From: Chitinophaga silvatica
GTDB lineage: Bacteria; Bacteroidota; Bacteroidia; Chitinophagales; Chitinophagaceae
Reading direction: 5' to 3'
DNA length: 64,000 bases
Assembly: GCF_003419895.1 (NCBI RefSeq)
Contig: NZ_QPMM01000001.1
Span: 372,001 to 436,000, forward strand
Position 1 is the first letter of the stretch; each line of letters opens with the position of its first letter. This document shows positions 34,027 through 43,809 of this stretch, piece after piece. The translations under genes and the position numbers were made by a program. The notes under the pieces were generated by a model, which was not told the DNA's origin, made no database searches, and saw nothing but the letters and a program-made list of their open reading frames with translations.

Positions 34027-35052
34027 TTATATGCTCCATGTCTGGATACCATGATGAGTAAAGGTATAGCGTTTTACATCACCACCAAAACTATTCAGCG
34101 CCTCAACAACAGCAAAGCGGGTATTTTTAGGACAGTAGAAGATCATGAACCCACCACCTCCGGCACCTGATATTTTACCACCAGATGCTCCGGCTTTACG
34201 TGCAGTTTCATAGATCTCATCCAATTGCGGATTCGTAATTCCCTTGGCCATTTTCTTTTTAAATTCAAAGCCATAGTCAAGGATTTCTCCTATTTTATCG
34301 ATAGAGCCCCTCAGCAGTGCTTCCTTCATCATGATAGCCTGATCTTTGAGGTGATGCATAGCTTCAATGGAAGAATCCTTTTTCTCCGTAACATTCTTCT
34401 GTTGTTCAGAAATAATGCTGGAAGATAAGCGGCTGGTAGAGGTATAAAATAAAATTAAATTGTTTTCAAGTTCGTGCAGGTACACGTCTTTGATACGGAG
34501 TGGATTTACAATTACCTTATCGTCTTTATAGAATTCCATAAAGTTCACTCCACCGAAGGTTGCAGCGTATTGGTCCTGCTTTCCGCCTGCCTGTTGTAAA
34601 TCTTCCCGTTCTATAGAGTAGGCGAGGTGTGCTAAGTCGTATTCTCCCAACGGAAGTTTCATCCATTCTGCAAATGCTCCCAGCACCGCTACCACGAGGG
34701 TAGAGGAGGTTCCTAAACCTGATCCTGCGGGTGCATCTACATATGTTGTTAGTTTGAAGCCATTGCCTGGTAATTTACCATAGTCTTTGTATACACGGTT
34801 TATTACACCTTTGAGAATATCCAGTTTACCATCTATCGGCAATGGATACACGGCATCATAGATAGCCGATTCATTTCTGTCGGCACATTCAAAAATTATC
34901 TGCCCGTTATTTAATGGTTCAATGGAGGCGCGGGCATACAAAGAAATAGTGGCATTCAGGATAGCACCACCGTAGAGATCAGAATATGGGCTTACATCTG
35001 TTCCTCCTCCTGCTAACCCTATACGCAAGGGTGCTTTACTTCTATAGATCAT
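34027..35052 (-). CDS. hddA: D-glycero-alpha-D-manno-heptose-7-phosphate kinase (GHMP family)
   Basis: A 341-residue GHMP kinase. N-terminal APLRIGLAGGGTDVSPYSD, the ATP loop PAGSGLGTSSTLVVA (about 109-123) and a C-terminal glycine-rich GGKISGAGGGGFMIF are characteristic. HddA phosphorylates heptose-7-phosphate at C1. Neighbouring gmhA, gmhB and hddC make this assignment firm over the related galacto/fucokinase types. Confidence 0.87.
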   Translation of the reverse strand: MIYRSKAPLRIGLAGGGTDVSPYSDLYGGAILNATISLYARASIEPLNNGQIIFECADRNESAIYDAVYPLPIDGKLDILKGVINRVYKDYGKLPGNGFKLTTYVDAPAGSGLGTSSTLVVAVLGAFAEWMKLPLGEYDLAHLAYSIEREDLQQAGGKQDQYAATFGGVNFMEFYKDDKVIVNPLRIKDVYLHELENNLILFYTSTSRLSSSIISEQQKNVTEKKDSSIEAMHHLKDQAIMMKEALLRGSIDKIGEILDYGFEFKKKMAKGITNPQLDEIYETARKAGASGGKISGAGGGGFMIFYCPKNTRFAVVEALNSFGGDVKRYTFTHHGIQTWSI

Positions 35053-35062
35053 TATAATGGTT

Positions 35063-36196
35063 TCAGCTTTCTGCTAAGTTATGAATTTCATTGGCAAGCC
35101 TTGACCAGGAGTATTTCTTTTTCTCCTGTTGCAAAGCTGTTACCATGTCGGTTTCTCTGTTTTCTAAATAGTATTTTTCAATGGCGGCAGCAATGGATGC
35201 CGGATCTGGAGTGGCTTGAAATCCTACAACTCCATCTGGCACCATTTCCAATAGTCCACCTACCTTGGTTACTACCATTGGTTTTTCGAAATGGTAGGCA
35301 ATTTGGGAGATACCACTTTGGGTGGCGCTTTTATATGGTTGTACTACTAAATCGGCAGCACAGAAATAGTTTTTTACAGCTTCGTTAGGAATGAAATCGG
35401 TATGCATCAATACTCTGTCGCCCAGGTTGAGTTGCTGCAATAATTCATTATAAGGAGCAGCATCCTCAAAGTATTCTCCGGCAACGATGGCATGAATGTC
35501 CAGCTTTTTCAGGCGTTCATCAGCCAATGCCTGCAACAGTAGATCGAGCCCTTTATATTGACGGATAAACCCAAAGAAAAGTATGTAACGTTTGTTAGGG
35601 TCCAATTTCAATTCTTGCCTTGCTTCGGCTTTAGGTATAATTGCACCGTAATTATCGTAGATAGGATGGGGGATCAGCGATGCTTTTTTATTTGGTTCAA
35701 AAACTCTGAGATCATTCAGCACAGATTGACTCATCGCAATGAAGGCATCCACTGGTTTAAGGAAGTATTTTGTGAATGGCACATCACCCGGTCTTTTTTC
35801 GTGTGGAACAACATTATCAAGTATTGAAATCACACGGGTTTGTTTGGTTTTACCTAACCGTAGAATAGTGCCCAGGGAGGGGCCCATTATAGGAAGCCAA
35901 TATTTAACGATAATAATATCTGGTTTCCATTTTCTGACTTTTCTTCCTGTACTGATCCAGTTGAGTGGGTTTACGGAATTGATCAGTCGTTTAATTTTCA
36001 GGTGAGATGGTGGAGGGTCGGTAGAGAATTGACTTTTACCAGGATACAGGAACTCCGGATATTGAACAGTGAATGTCCAGATTTCAACTTCATCTGTTTG
36101 TTGGAATTCTTCTGCCAGACGCTCATTATAAGCAGCCAGCCCACCCCGGAAAGGGTAGGCTGTACCTAATATTAATATTTTCTTTTTGTTAGCCAT
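35063..36196 (-). CDS. Glycosyltransferase family 4
   Basis: A 377-residue retaining glycosyltransferase of GT-B fold. N-terminal GTAYPFRGGLAAYNERLAE, the C-terminal nucleotide-sugar site YILFFGFIRQYKGLDLLLQAL, and the E-x7-E-like segment ...SATQSGISQIAYHFEKPMVVTKVGG, identify GT4. The donor is unknown; placed among GDP-heptose genes, GDP-D,D-heptose is a reasonable guess. The start is the ATG at 36196; an upstream TTG three codons earlier is less likely. Confidence 0.8.
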   Translation of the reverse strand: MANKKKILILGTAYPFRGGLAAYNERLAEEFQQTDEVEIWTFTVQYPEFLYPGKSQFSTDPPPSHLKIKRLINSVNPLNWISTGRKVRKWKPDIIIVKYWLPIMGPSLGTILRLGKTKQTRVISILDNVVPHEKRPGDVPFTKYFLKPVDAFIAMSQSVLNDLRVFEPNKKASLIPHPIYDNYGAIIPKAEARQELKLDPNKRYILFFGFIRQYKGLDLLLQALADERLKKLDIHAIVAGEYFEDAAPYNELLQQLNLGDRVLMHTDFIPNEAVKNYFCAADLVVQPYKSATQSGISQIAYHFEKPMVVTKVGGLLEMVPDGVVGFQATPDPASIAAAIEKYYLENRETDMVTALQQEKKKYSWSRLANEIHNLAES

Positions 36197-36220
36197 AGTA
36201 ATCAAGGTAAGAGAACAGGT

Positions 36221-37201
36221 TTACTCATGTACCTTTCTTTTGTAATTAACAGTTAGGTTGGTAAGGTCCATTTTTTCTTCAACCAGATAGGCATTTCTTT
36301 CAGGAGCATTGCGGGTCACCAGTTCACCTATAAATCCTGTTAGGAATAACTGGGAACCGATGATCATACATAATAGCCCCAGATAAAAGAGTGGCCTGTC
36401 GGTCATATTTACTTTATCGAAAGCGATTTTAGCAATGGCAAGATAAGCTGCAATGATAAATCCGACAAAGAAGGAAAATACTCCTAAAGCTCCAAAGAGG
36501 TGCATTGGGCGTTTACCAAATTTCCCAATAAACATGATGGTGGCGAGATCCAGGAATCCGTTTATGAAACGTTCTAAGCCGAATTTGCTGACGCCATATT
36601 TACGGGCTCTGTGTTCTACTACTTTTTCACCAATCTTTCTAAATCCGTTCCATTTGGCAATTACCGGTATATAACGGTGCATTTCACCATATACCTCTAT
36701 GGATTTAATAACTTTCTTTTTATATGATTTAAGCCCGCAGTTCATATCATGAAGTTTTACTCCACTCATGCGGGTAGTAGTATAATTGTAAAGTTTGGAA
36801 GGCAGGTTTTTGGTAAAGGCGTTATCATAGCGTTTTTTCTTCCAGCCACTAACAATGTCGTAACCATCTTCCATGATCATCCGGTATAATTCAGGGATTT
36901 CATCAGGACTATCCTGCAAATCGGCATCCATAGTAATAACAACATCACCTTGTGCAGCATTGAAGCCTTCATTCAGGGCAGCAGACTTACCGTAGTTGCG
37001 CTGAAACTTAATGCCTTTGATATGAGGGTTTTGGGCAGCAAGTTGCAGGATTACATTCCATGAATCATCCGTACTCCCATCATCAATCATCCACACCTCA
37101 TAGGTAAAATGGTGGTCATCCATTACCCTTTTTATCCATGCGGCTAATTCAGGTAATGATTCTTCTTCGTTTTTTAAAGGAACGATTACGGATATGTTCA
37201 T
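36221..37201 (-). CDS. Membrane glycosyltransferase family 2 (polyprenyl-phosphate sugar synthase-like)
   Basis: A 326-residue protein: GT-A domain with VIVPLKNEEESLPEL, DDGSTDDSW and DADLQDSPDEI (DXD-type metal site), then two transmembrane helices (about 235-260 and 272-296). This layout is that of DPM1/ArnC/GtrB-like enzymes that load a sugar on undecaprenyl phosphate. It comes first among the carbohydrate genes of this operon, suggesting export or lipid-linked assembly of a glycan. Confidence 0.85.
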   Translation of the reverse strand: MNISVIVPLKNEEESLPELAAWIKRVMDDHHFTYEVWMIDDGSTDDSWNVILQLAAQNPHIKGIKFQRNYGKSAALNEGFNAAQGDVVITMDADLQDSPDEIPELYRMIMEDGYDIVSGWKKKRYDNAFTKNLPSKLYNYTTTRMSGVKLHDMNCGLKSYKKKVIKSIEVYGEMHRYIPVIAKWNGFRKIGEKVVEHRARKYGVSKFGLERFINGFLDLATIMFIGKFGKRPMHLFGALGVFSFFVGFIIAAYLAIAKIAFDKVNMTDRPLFYLGLLCMIIGSQLFLTGFIGELVTRNAPERNAYLVEEKMDLTNLTVNYKRKVHE

Positions 37202-37223
37202 TTTATAAAAATAGGATTAAAAT

Positions 37224-37754
37224 TTATCTGCCTTGTGGCGCTTTTTTTCTAACGATTAGCGCCAGTATGACCGCCCAAACAAAGAATTTGATAAGGTTTT
37301 TCAGGTAATCCAGTACGGTAGATTTAATACTGATACTGTAATCTCCTGTTTGAATATCTTTTAATTGTTTGTCGATTTCTGCCTTTGGAGCCTTCATCCA
37401 CTTCAACAACCATTCAGTATCTTTCATCAGATATTGTTTGGATGCTTCCTGTAAGGAAGGTTCAATAACCGTATATAGGATATATATGAATATTGCTACA
37501 AACAGATAACTGATCACATAAGTCGTGAATATAGGTTTTATAGCGGCTTTAAAGCCAATAAATCCCTGTTGTTGTTTTCTTGCCTCTAACCCTGCCAATA
37601 AGGCCAGCACAGCCCAGATTACCAGCGTTATCAGTCTAAGTTTGTAAGAAAAGAAGTACGAGAGTCCCATTTTCCATTCTATAACATGCCAGAGGACCAT
37701 GACAACGCCTGCAATCAGGCCCCACTTAATACCTGGATTTCTATTCTCTTGCAT
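37224..37754 (-). CDS. DUF4199 integral membrane protein
   Basis: A 176-residue protein with four predicted membrane helices (about 10-28, 38-56, 76-98 and 152-170). NPGIKWGLIAGVVMVLWHVIEW and FIGFKAAIKPIFTTYVISYL are typical of DUF4199, a Bacteroidota family of unknown role often found with GT2 glycosyltransferases and dihydroorotase, as here. Gap of 2 bp to the upstream dihydroorotase-like gene and 22 bp to the GT2 gene. Confidence 0.85.
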   Translation of the reverse strand: MQENRNPGIKWGLIAGVVMVLWHVIEWKMGLSYFFSYKLRLITLVIWAVLALLAGLEARKQQQGFIGFKAAIKPIFTTYVISYLFVAIFIYILYTVIEPSLQEASKQYLMKDTEWLLKWMKAPKAEIDKQLKDIQTGDYSISIKSTVLDYLKNLIKFFVWAVILALIVRKKAPQGR

Positions 37755-37756
37755 CT

Positions 37757-39022
37757 CTATTTATTAATATGGAAAACTGGTCCGTTTACTGTTGAATGTA
37801 CTTTACCCTTCAGTTGTTGTCCAAGATACGCTGAATTTTTTGACTTGGAAGCGATATGAGAATCGTTGAATTCCCATGTAGCAGCCGGATCAAAGATGGT
37901 AAGATTAGCTTGTGCGCCCTCTTTGATTTCAGGTACTGGCAAGTTGAAAATATTGCGTGGATGAACAGTCAGCATTTGAATCAACTGTTCGAGTGATAAT
38001 TGTGGTAAATATTGACCGATTACCCCAAAAGCACTTTCCAATCCTATCATTCCGTTTTTAGCATATTCAAATTCAAGCACTTTGGCATCCCAATCCTGTG
38101 GCAGGTGGTGGGTGGCAAAGCAATCAACAACTCCGCGAACAATGGCCTCCTGAATTGCTTTGACGTCTTCCGCTGTTCTCAGAGGAGGGTTCACTTTCAG
38201 ATTGGTATCATAGTTTACCAGTGAAGCATCAGTAAGGGAGAGGTGATATGGGGTTACAGAGCAGGTAACCTTAACTCCATCCGCTTTTGCAGCAGCTATC
38301 AGGTCAACCGATTTCCTGGTGCTGATGCCGGTAAAGTGGATGCTGGAATCTGTATATTTTGCAATTTCGATATCGCGCTGAATGATCAGTTCTTCTGAAA
38401 GGGCTGGTTTACCAGGCATACCCAGCTGGGTAGAATGAATTCCTTCATTCATAAGTCCATGTGCGGAGATGCTCTGATCGTCCGGTAATTGTATTAAAGT
38501 ACCGTCAAAAGCTTTGATATATTGTAAAGCTTTTAAAAGTAAGCCAGGTGATTGTACTGGTTTTATACCATCAGAAAAGGCAACGGCTCCTGCTTCGCGC
38601 ATTTCATACATTTCAGCGAGCCCGGTTCCTTCAATATTCTTTGTAACTGCGCCAATTGGCAGAAGGGTTGCAGCCGAATGGCGTGATTTGCTGATCACAT
38701 ATTCGATCTGTGGTTTGGTGTGCAGGGCTGGCTGTGTATTAGGGATGATCATTACCGTGGTAAATCCGCCGGTAGCAGCAGCCTGAATACCGCTATGAAG
38801 GTCCTCCTTATATTCCTGGCCCGGATCGCAGAAATGTGCGAAAACATCCATCCAGCCTGCAGAAACATGCAGGTTACTGCCTGAAATAACGGTTGCCCGG
38901 GCATCTTCCAATCCATCGCCTATTTGCTGGATAACACCGTTCTGAATTGAAATATCTTTTTGTTGCCCGTGAAAAGGGGAGGTAGGAGCTATGATCTGTA
39001 CGTTCTTGAGTAATATGTGCAT
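37757..39022 (-). CDS. Dihydroorotase-like protein, probably catalytically inactive
   Basis: A 421-residue amidohydrolase of the dihydroorotase type I family, common in Bacteroidota and usually annotated pyrC. The normal metal motif D-x-H-x-H-x-R-x-P-G is replaced by DVFAHFCDPG: the first histidine and the arginine are gone. The catalytic aspartate region, normally DHAPH-like, reads ATHHLPQDW, with histidine in place of aspartate. So binuclear zinc binding is unlikely. Such PyrC' proteins can act as non-catalytic partners of aspartate carbamoyltransferase. The ATG at 39022 (MHILLKNVQII) is used. It is the first gene of the long minus-strand operon. Confidence 0.75.
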   Translation of the reverse strand: MHILLKNVQIIAPTSPFHGQQKDISIQNGVIQQIGDGLEDARATVISGSNLHVSAGWMDVFAHFCDPGQEYKEDLHSGIQAAATGGFTTVMIIPNTQPALHTKPQIEYVISKSRHSAATLLPIGAVTKNIEGTGLAEMYEMREAGAVAFSDGIKPVQSPGLLLKALQYIKAFDGTLIQLPDDQSISAHGLMNEGIHSTQLGMPGKPALSEELIIQRDIEIAKYTDSSIHFTGISTRKSVDLIAAAKADGVKVTCSVTPYHLSLTDASLVNYDTNLKVNPPLRTAEDVKAIQEAIVRGVVDCFATHHLPQDWDAKVLEFEYAKNGMIGLESAFGVIGQYLPQLSLEQLIQMLTVHPRNIFNLPVPEIKEGAQANLTIFDPAATWEFNDSHIASKSKNSAYLGQQLKGKVHSTVNGPVFHINK

Positions 39023-39168
39023 GCTTTTCTTTCTATTCAGTATCAAAACCTGTCTGAAAATACAGGGGCAAATGTAGCATAAAACTGTTAATTGGGGAAG
39101 GGGCAATCCAGCTTCTTCAGGTTGGTATGATAATTGAAAACAGGGGGGTAGCAGAAATTTGAAAAGCC

Positions 39169-40119
39169 ATGATTGACTATCTTAATAACCTAATAGCACG
39201 GATATGCGATCGGTCGGAACAATTGCATAATGGCCAAACGGTGAGTTGGCAGGCCCTCAGAGAGGCCGAGCTACTGGCCAACCACGCTTATATTCCGGTT
39301 CTTTACCTGTATATCGAAAAAGAAAACGAAAAGGATAAACGTCGTGCTGCCGGCTATATCATCACTCAACTATCCAGAAATACCAATGATACCGAAGTAA
39401 TTCGATTTTTGATCGACAGATTGAAAGCGGAACACGATGCCGACATGCAAACCGCCATCCAGCAAGATCTTGAGAGCGGTCTTTCTATTCCCGGATATAT
39501 TAATCTCGAACCATTATTTAACAATACTTTATCAATTAATAACAACGTTAGACGATCAGCCTTGCTTGCCCTCAGGCAAACTTCCAACCCTGCGGTTGAG
39601 GACTGGGCGTTATCGCTCCTGAAAAGAACCGTAAACGAATACGATGTTTACTACCTTACACTGTTACTAAATAAAGTAGGTACCCGCAAAAGCCTTACAG
39701 CGCTCAGACGCCTGCTCGAATACCATCGTCAGGATGTTAAAAGCCTGGCCTTTGCTACCATTGCAGATATAGAAAAAGAAAAGGAATCACTTTTCTATAC
39801 CAGATGCCTGTTGCGCGGCCAGCTTAAGTTTGAAGCTATGGAAGCTGTTTATAAGTATGCCGATGAAAATGCCATTCAGGCGGTTACTACCCGCATAACT
39901 GAGCTGTTATCCAAACGCCGTACTGATACCCGGATGACCATTGAAACCGTGAAGAACGGATTCACTGATTTGATGCTGGGCATGGAATTCCTGTTCCGCT
40001 TCCGAACTGCGAAAGCCGATGTCAAGAAAACTTTCTCCTGGATAAAAGACAAAAAAGCTGATTATCTGCTCCCCGAAGAGCAGGAGTGGGTGCGGCAACA
40101 TATGGTAGAGTTTCCATAA
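39169..40119 (+). CDS. HEAT/ARM-repeat-like helical protein
   Basis: A 316-residue cytoplasmic protein made largely of alpha-helical repeats: RRSALLALRQTSNPAVEDWALSLL and the TRKSLTALRRLLEY, DVKSLAFATIADIEKE units resemble HEAT repeats. No catalytic motif is seen. It lies 21 bp upstream of the S9 peptidase in the same direction, so the two are probably cotranscribed. Function unknown. Confidence 0.6.
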   Translation: MIDYLNNLIARICDRSEQLHNGQTVSWQALREAELLANHAYIPVLYLYIEKENEKDKRRAAGYIITQLSRNTNDTEVIRFLIDRLKAEHDADMQTAIQQDLESGLSIPGYINLEPLFNNTLSINNNVRRSALLALRQTSNPAVEDWALSLLKRTVNEYDVYYLTLLLNKVGTRKSLTALRRLLEYHRQDVKSLAFATIADIEKEKESLFYTRCLLRGQLKFEAMEAVYKYADENAIQAVTTRITELLSKRRTDTRMTIETVKNGFTDLMLGMEFLFRFRTAKADVKKTFSWIKDKKADYLLPEEQEWVRQHMVEFP

Positions 40120-40140
40120 CTTCGCCCCAAAAAATAGGAC

Positions 40141-42309
40141 ATGAAGAAAGCTTTCCTGGTGCTTTTGACGGGATGGATGTTGAGCAGCGCTCATTTTGCC
40201 AATGCCCAACAACGACAGTTTACAATGGCCGAAGCAACGAACGGATTACGTGCGCAATTGGCCCCCGACAGAATAAAACAGTTTGAATGGATACCAGGAG
40301 AAAATGCCTATACTGTGCTCTCAACTGCCAATGGTACCACTACCTGGCTTAAATATACTCCCGGTAAAAATGGTCAGAAAACAACTGATACTTTACTGAC
40401 TACTACCTCCATTAATCAGCAGCTATTCGCAAACAAACCTTTAAAAGGTCTGCCTCCTGTTAAATGGCTCTCTAATAACCAGGTTTGGTTTGCCCTTGGA
40501 AATCAGCTTTATAAAGGAGAAGTAAAAAATAATCAGGCTCAGTTTAGCTCCTGGTGCGAATTACCAAAAGAAGCTGAAAATATCACTGTTAATAAAAGCG
40601 GACAAATTGCTTTTACAGTAAAGAATAATTTATTTGTTCGCACAACTACCGGACAAATTCAGCCTGTTACCAATGATGCAGACGAAAATATTGTTAATGG
40701 TAAAACTGTGCATCGTGAAGAGTTTGGGATAGATAAAGGTATTTTCTTTTCCCCTAAAGGTGATTTGGTGGCTTTCTACAGAATGGATCAACGAATGGTA
40801 AACGATTATCCAATCATTGATTGGTCTGTTACGCCTGCAGTTAACAAAAATATCAAATACCCTATGGCCGGTGGTACTTCACATCAGGTTACATTAGGTG
40901 TATATCAGCCAGCTACCCGGCAAACCGTTTTCCTGAAAACTGAAGGTCCAAAAGATCAATATCTTACCTGTGTTACCTGGGCACCAGATCAGCAGTCGGT
41001 ATACGTTGCTATTTTAAACAGAGATCAAAATCATCTGTCCTTAAATCAATATAATGCTTCAACTGGAGAACTGATTAAAACACTGTTTGAAGAACAAGAC
41101 ACCAAATATCTGCATCCTACACATCCACTAACTTTTGTTCCGGGAAAAGATGACCAGTTCATCTGGTGGAGTGACCGCTCTGGCTACGATCAATTATATC
41201 TTTACAACACAAAAGGTCAATTGCTGAAAGCTATCAACGACGGACCTTATGTAGTAAATGAGATCCTGGGCTTTAACACTCAGAAGAACGAAATTTTCTT
41301 TACATCGGCGAAAGACGGAGCAATGGAAAAGCATCTGTATAAATCAAATCTGCAACGACCAGCCGTTAAAAGATTAGACGCAGAAGCAGGTTGGCATGAT
41401 GCGCAACTGAATTCAGAAGGTACTTATGTAATGGATGCATTCAGTTCAGAAAAGGTGCCTTATACAGCTAAAATCCTTTCTACTGCAGGTAATTGGGAAG
41501 AAACATTACTAACGTCTGCAGATCCCCTGAAAGATTTTCAACGCCCGATCATCAGACCTGTTACACTAAAAGCAGATGATGGTACTCCGCTTTACGGTAA
41601 ACTGATGCTCCCAGCCAATTTTGATTCTACGAAAAAGTATCCTGTAGTGGTTTACCTGTATAATGGACCAAATGTACAATTGGTAAAAAATACCTTTCCA
41701 TTCAGTGGTAACCTGTGGTTCGAGTATATGACTCAACATGGTTATATCATGTTTGTAATGGATGGCCGGGGAAGCTTTAACAGAGGTAAGGCTTTTGAAC
41801 AGGCTACTTTCCGTCAGTTGGGCACCGTAGAAATGGACGATCAGCTCAAAGGAGTGGCTTATCTTCAGTCGCTGCCTTATGTAAATAAAGATAAAATGGG
41901 GGTTCATGGATGGAGCTTTGGGGGTTTTATGACTACTTCCCTGATGCTGCGTCATCCGGGTGTTTTCAAGGCTGCTGTGGCAGGTGGACCAGTGATCGAC
42001 TGGAGCATGTACGAAATTATGTATACCGAGAGATATATGGATACACCCGCAACTAACCCTGAAGGATATGCTAATTCCAATCTCTTAACCAAAACCAAAA
42101 ACCTCGATGGCAACTTGTTATTGATTCATGGTACCAACGATGACGTAGTGGTTTGGCAACATTCTATTAACTTTATCAGAGCCTGTGTTGATAATGAAAA
42201 GCAGGTAGATTATTTCGTATATCCGGGACATTTACATAATGTATTGGGTAAAGACCGAGTACATTTGATGCAGAAGATCACAGATTATTTTGATCAGCAT
42301 TTGAAATAG
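40141..42309 (+). CDS. S9 family peptidase, dipeptidyl-peptidase IV type
   Basis: A 722-residue exported serine peptidase. Signal peptide MKKAFLVLLTGWMLSSAHFANAQ, then a DPPIV_N propeller (about 90-440) and the alpha/beta-hydrolase catalytic domain. Catalytic triad: S592 in HGWSFGGFMT, D667 in HGTNDDVV, and a histidine in the PGHLHN segment. It removes dipeptides, often X-Pro, from peptide N-termini in the periplasm. A palindromic repeat element begins at its stop codon. Confidence 0.93.
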   Translation: MKKAFLVLLTGWMLSSAHFANAQQRQFTMAEATNGLRAQLAPDRIKQFEWIPGENAYTVLSTANGTTTWLKYTPGKNGQKTTDTLLTTTSINQQLFANKPLKGLPPVKWLSNNQVWFALGNQLYKGEVKNNQAQFSSWCELPKEAENITVNKSGQIAFTVKNNLFVRTTTGQIQPVTNDADENIVNGKTVHREEFGIDKGIFFSPKGDLVAFYRMDQRMVNDYPIIDWSVTPAVNKNIKYPMAGGTSHQVTLGVYQPATRQTVFLKTEGPKDQYLTCVTWAPDQQSVYVAILNRDQNHLSLNQYNASTGELIKTLFEEQDTKYLHPTHPLTFVPGKDDQFIWWSDRSGYDQLYLYNTKGQLLKAINDGPYVVNEILGFNTQKNEIFFTSAKDGAMEKHLYKSNLQRPAVKRLDAEAGWHDAQLNSEGTYVMDAFSSEKVPYTAKILSTAGNWEETLLTSADPLKDFQRPIIRPVTLKADDGTPLYGKLMLPANFDSTKKYPVVVYLYNGPNVQLVKNTFPFSGNLWFEYMTQHGYIMFVMDGRGSFNRGKAFEQATFRQLGTVEMDDQLKGVAYLQSLPYVNKDKMGVHGWSFGGFMTTSLMLRHPGVFKAAVAGGPVIDWSMYEIMYTERYMDTPATNPEGYANSNLLTKTKNLDGNLLLIHGTNDDVVVWQHSINFIRACVDNEKQVDYFVYPGHLHNVLGKDRVHLMQKITDYFDQHLK

Positions 42310-42530
42310 TTGCTCGCAAAGGCGCAAAGATTAATAATAAGGAGCAAAGGATTTTTCTTTAAGGATATTAAGGATCGAAGCGGATATTATTAAGGGCATT
42401 GAATGGTTTCTATTCTTGTTGGAATCTATTGTAAGTCCTTAAAAACACGTGCCTTGATCCTTAATATTTTTAAAACAAAAAATTCCTTTGCCCCTTATAT
42501 TAATATTAATCTTTGAATCTTTGCGAGAAA
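42309..42530. repeat. Palindromic interspersed element, copy 3
   Basis: About 220 bp with imperfect inverted arms. The left arm from 42309 reads TTGCTCGCAAAGGCGCAAAG and the right arm ends CTTTGAATCTTTGCGAGAAA; internally the arms share AAGGATCG / TGATCCTT and GCAAAGGATTTTT / AATTCCTTTGCCCC. Sequence closely follows the copy at 9777-10006. It lies between the S9 peptidase and the phosphodiesterase-like gene, whose non-standard start is just beyond it. Confidence 0.85.
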
Positions 42531-42566
42531 TCTCCCCAAGCCATTGTATTTTGTAGCAAAAAAACA

Positions 42567-43796
42567 GTGAAACAATTATTACTAGCTACATGCCTGTTAT
42601 TTGCCACTCTGGTACAGGCACAATCCGGAAAATCCAAAGTCTTATTTATTATTGCAGACGGTATTCCGGCAGATGTTATTGAAGCCCAGCCGGTTCCACA
42701 TTTAAAAAGTATTGCCAAAGCTGGAGGCTATTGCCGGGCATACGTTGGGGGAGATAAAGATTCCTATTCCCGTACTCCAACTATTTCTGCTGTAGGATAT
42801 AATAGTTTGCTAACCAGTACCTGGGTTAATAAGCATAATGTTTGGGATAATGAAATTACAGATCCTAATTATTCCTACCCAACGATTTTCAAATTATATA
42901 AAGACACTTATCCGAACGGGAAAACTGCAATTTTCTCTACCTGGCTGGATAATAGAACAAAACTGGTGGGAGATGGACTACCACAAACGAAAGGGCTGAA
43001 GATTGATTATGCAGTTGATGGATTAGAGCATGACACAGCACGATTTCCGCATGATAAGGAGAGTTGGTACATTCACCAGATTGATGAAGTTGTAGCAAAA
43101 GCAGCAGCCGACTATGTGAAAACTGAAGGGCCGGATATGACTTGGGTATACCTGGAATATACAGATGATATGGGTCATAGATATGGAACAGGAGAAAGGT
43201 TAGATACAGCGGTACGCATGCTTGATGATATGGTAGGAAATATCTGGGCAGCAATAGAATACAGGCAAAAGCAATTTAAAGAAGATTGGCAGATCTATAT
43301 AACAACTGATCACGGAAGAGATGGCAATAAAGGTCATAATCATGGTGGGCAGTCTGACCGTGAGCGTAGTACCTGGATTATTACCAATGCCAAAGGATTG
43401 AATTCCTACTTTAAATCATCCGTACCTGGTATAGTAGATATTTTCCCGTCAATTACAAGATTTATGAAGATTCGGGTACCACAGCCGGTCAACAGGGAAT
43501 TGGATGGAGTTGCATTAACAGGGGCAGTGAGTATTTCCAACCCGGCTGCTTCCATTTCAGACAATAAGATTGAGTTAAGCTGGAAAGCCTGGGAAAAGAA
43601 AGGTAAGGTAAAAGTATATGCAGCTATCTCAAACAACTTTAAGCAGGGTGGAACAGATGAATATAAATTATTGGGAGAAGTTCCGGTAGGAGCAGAAAGA
43701 GCAAATTTTGATGTGAAAAATATGACTTCGGGGTTTTATAAGATAGTATTGGAAGCACCAAATAATACAGTGAACAGGTGGATTGTATTAAAATAA
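42567..43796 (+). CDS. Alkaline phosphatase superfamily (type I phosphodiesterase/nucleotide pyrophosphatase-like) protein
   Basis: A 409-residue exported hydrolase. The signal peptide KQLLLATCLLFATLVQAQ is reached only from the GTG at 42567, since the open frame further upstream reads the repeat element. Superfamily landmarks: FIIADGIPAD (metal aspartate), SRTPTISAVGYNSLLTS (nucleophile Ser/Thr region), EYTDDMGHRYG and ITTDHGRDG, GHNHGGQSDRE (metal ligands). The C-terminal 80 residues form a beta-sandwich. The natural substrate (phosphodiester, nucleotide or other phosphate) is unknown. Confidence 0.82.
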   Translation: MKQLLLATCLLFATLVQAQSGKSKVLFIIADGIPADVIEAQPVPHLKSIAKAGGYCRAYVGGDKDSYSRTPTISAVGYNSLLTSTWVNKHNVWDNEITDPNYSYPTIFKLYKDTYPNGKTAIFSTWLDNRTKLVGDGLPQTKGLKIDYAVDGLEHDTARFPHDKESWYIHQIDEVVAKAAADYVKTEGPDMTWVYLEYTDDMGHRYGTGERLDTAVRMLDDMVGNIWAAIEYRQKQFKEDWQIYITTDHGRDGNKGHNHGGQSDRERSTWIITNAKGLNSYFKSSVPGIVDIFPSITRFMKIRVPQPVNRELDGVALTGAVSISNPAASISDNKIELSWKAWEKKGKVKVYAAISNNFKQGGTDEYKLLGEVPVGAERANFDVKNMTSGFYKIVLEAPNNTVNRWIVLK

Positions 43797-43809
43797 GGGG
43801 AGAAATCCG

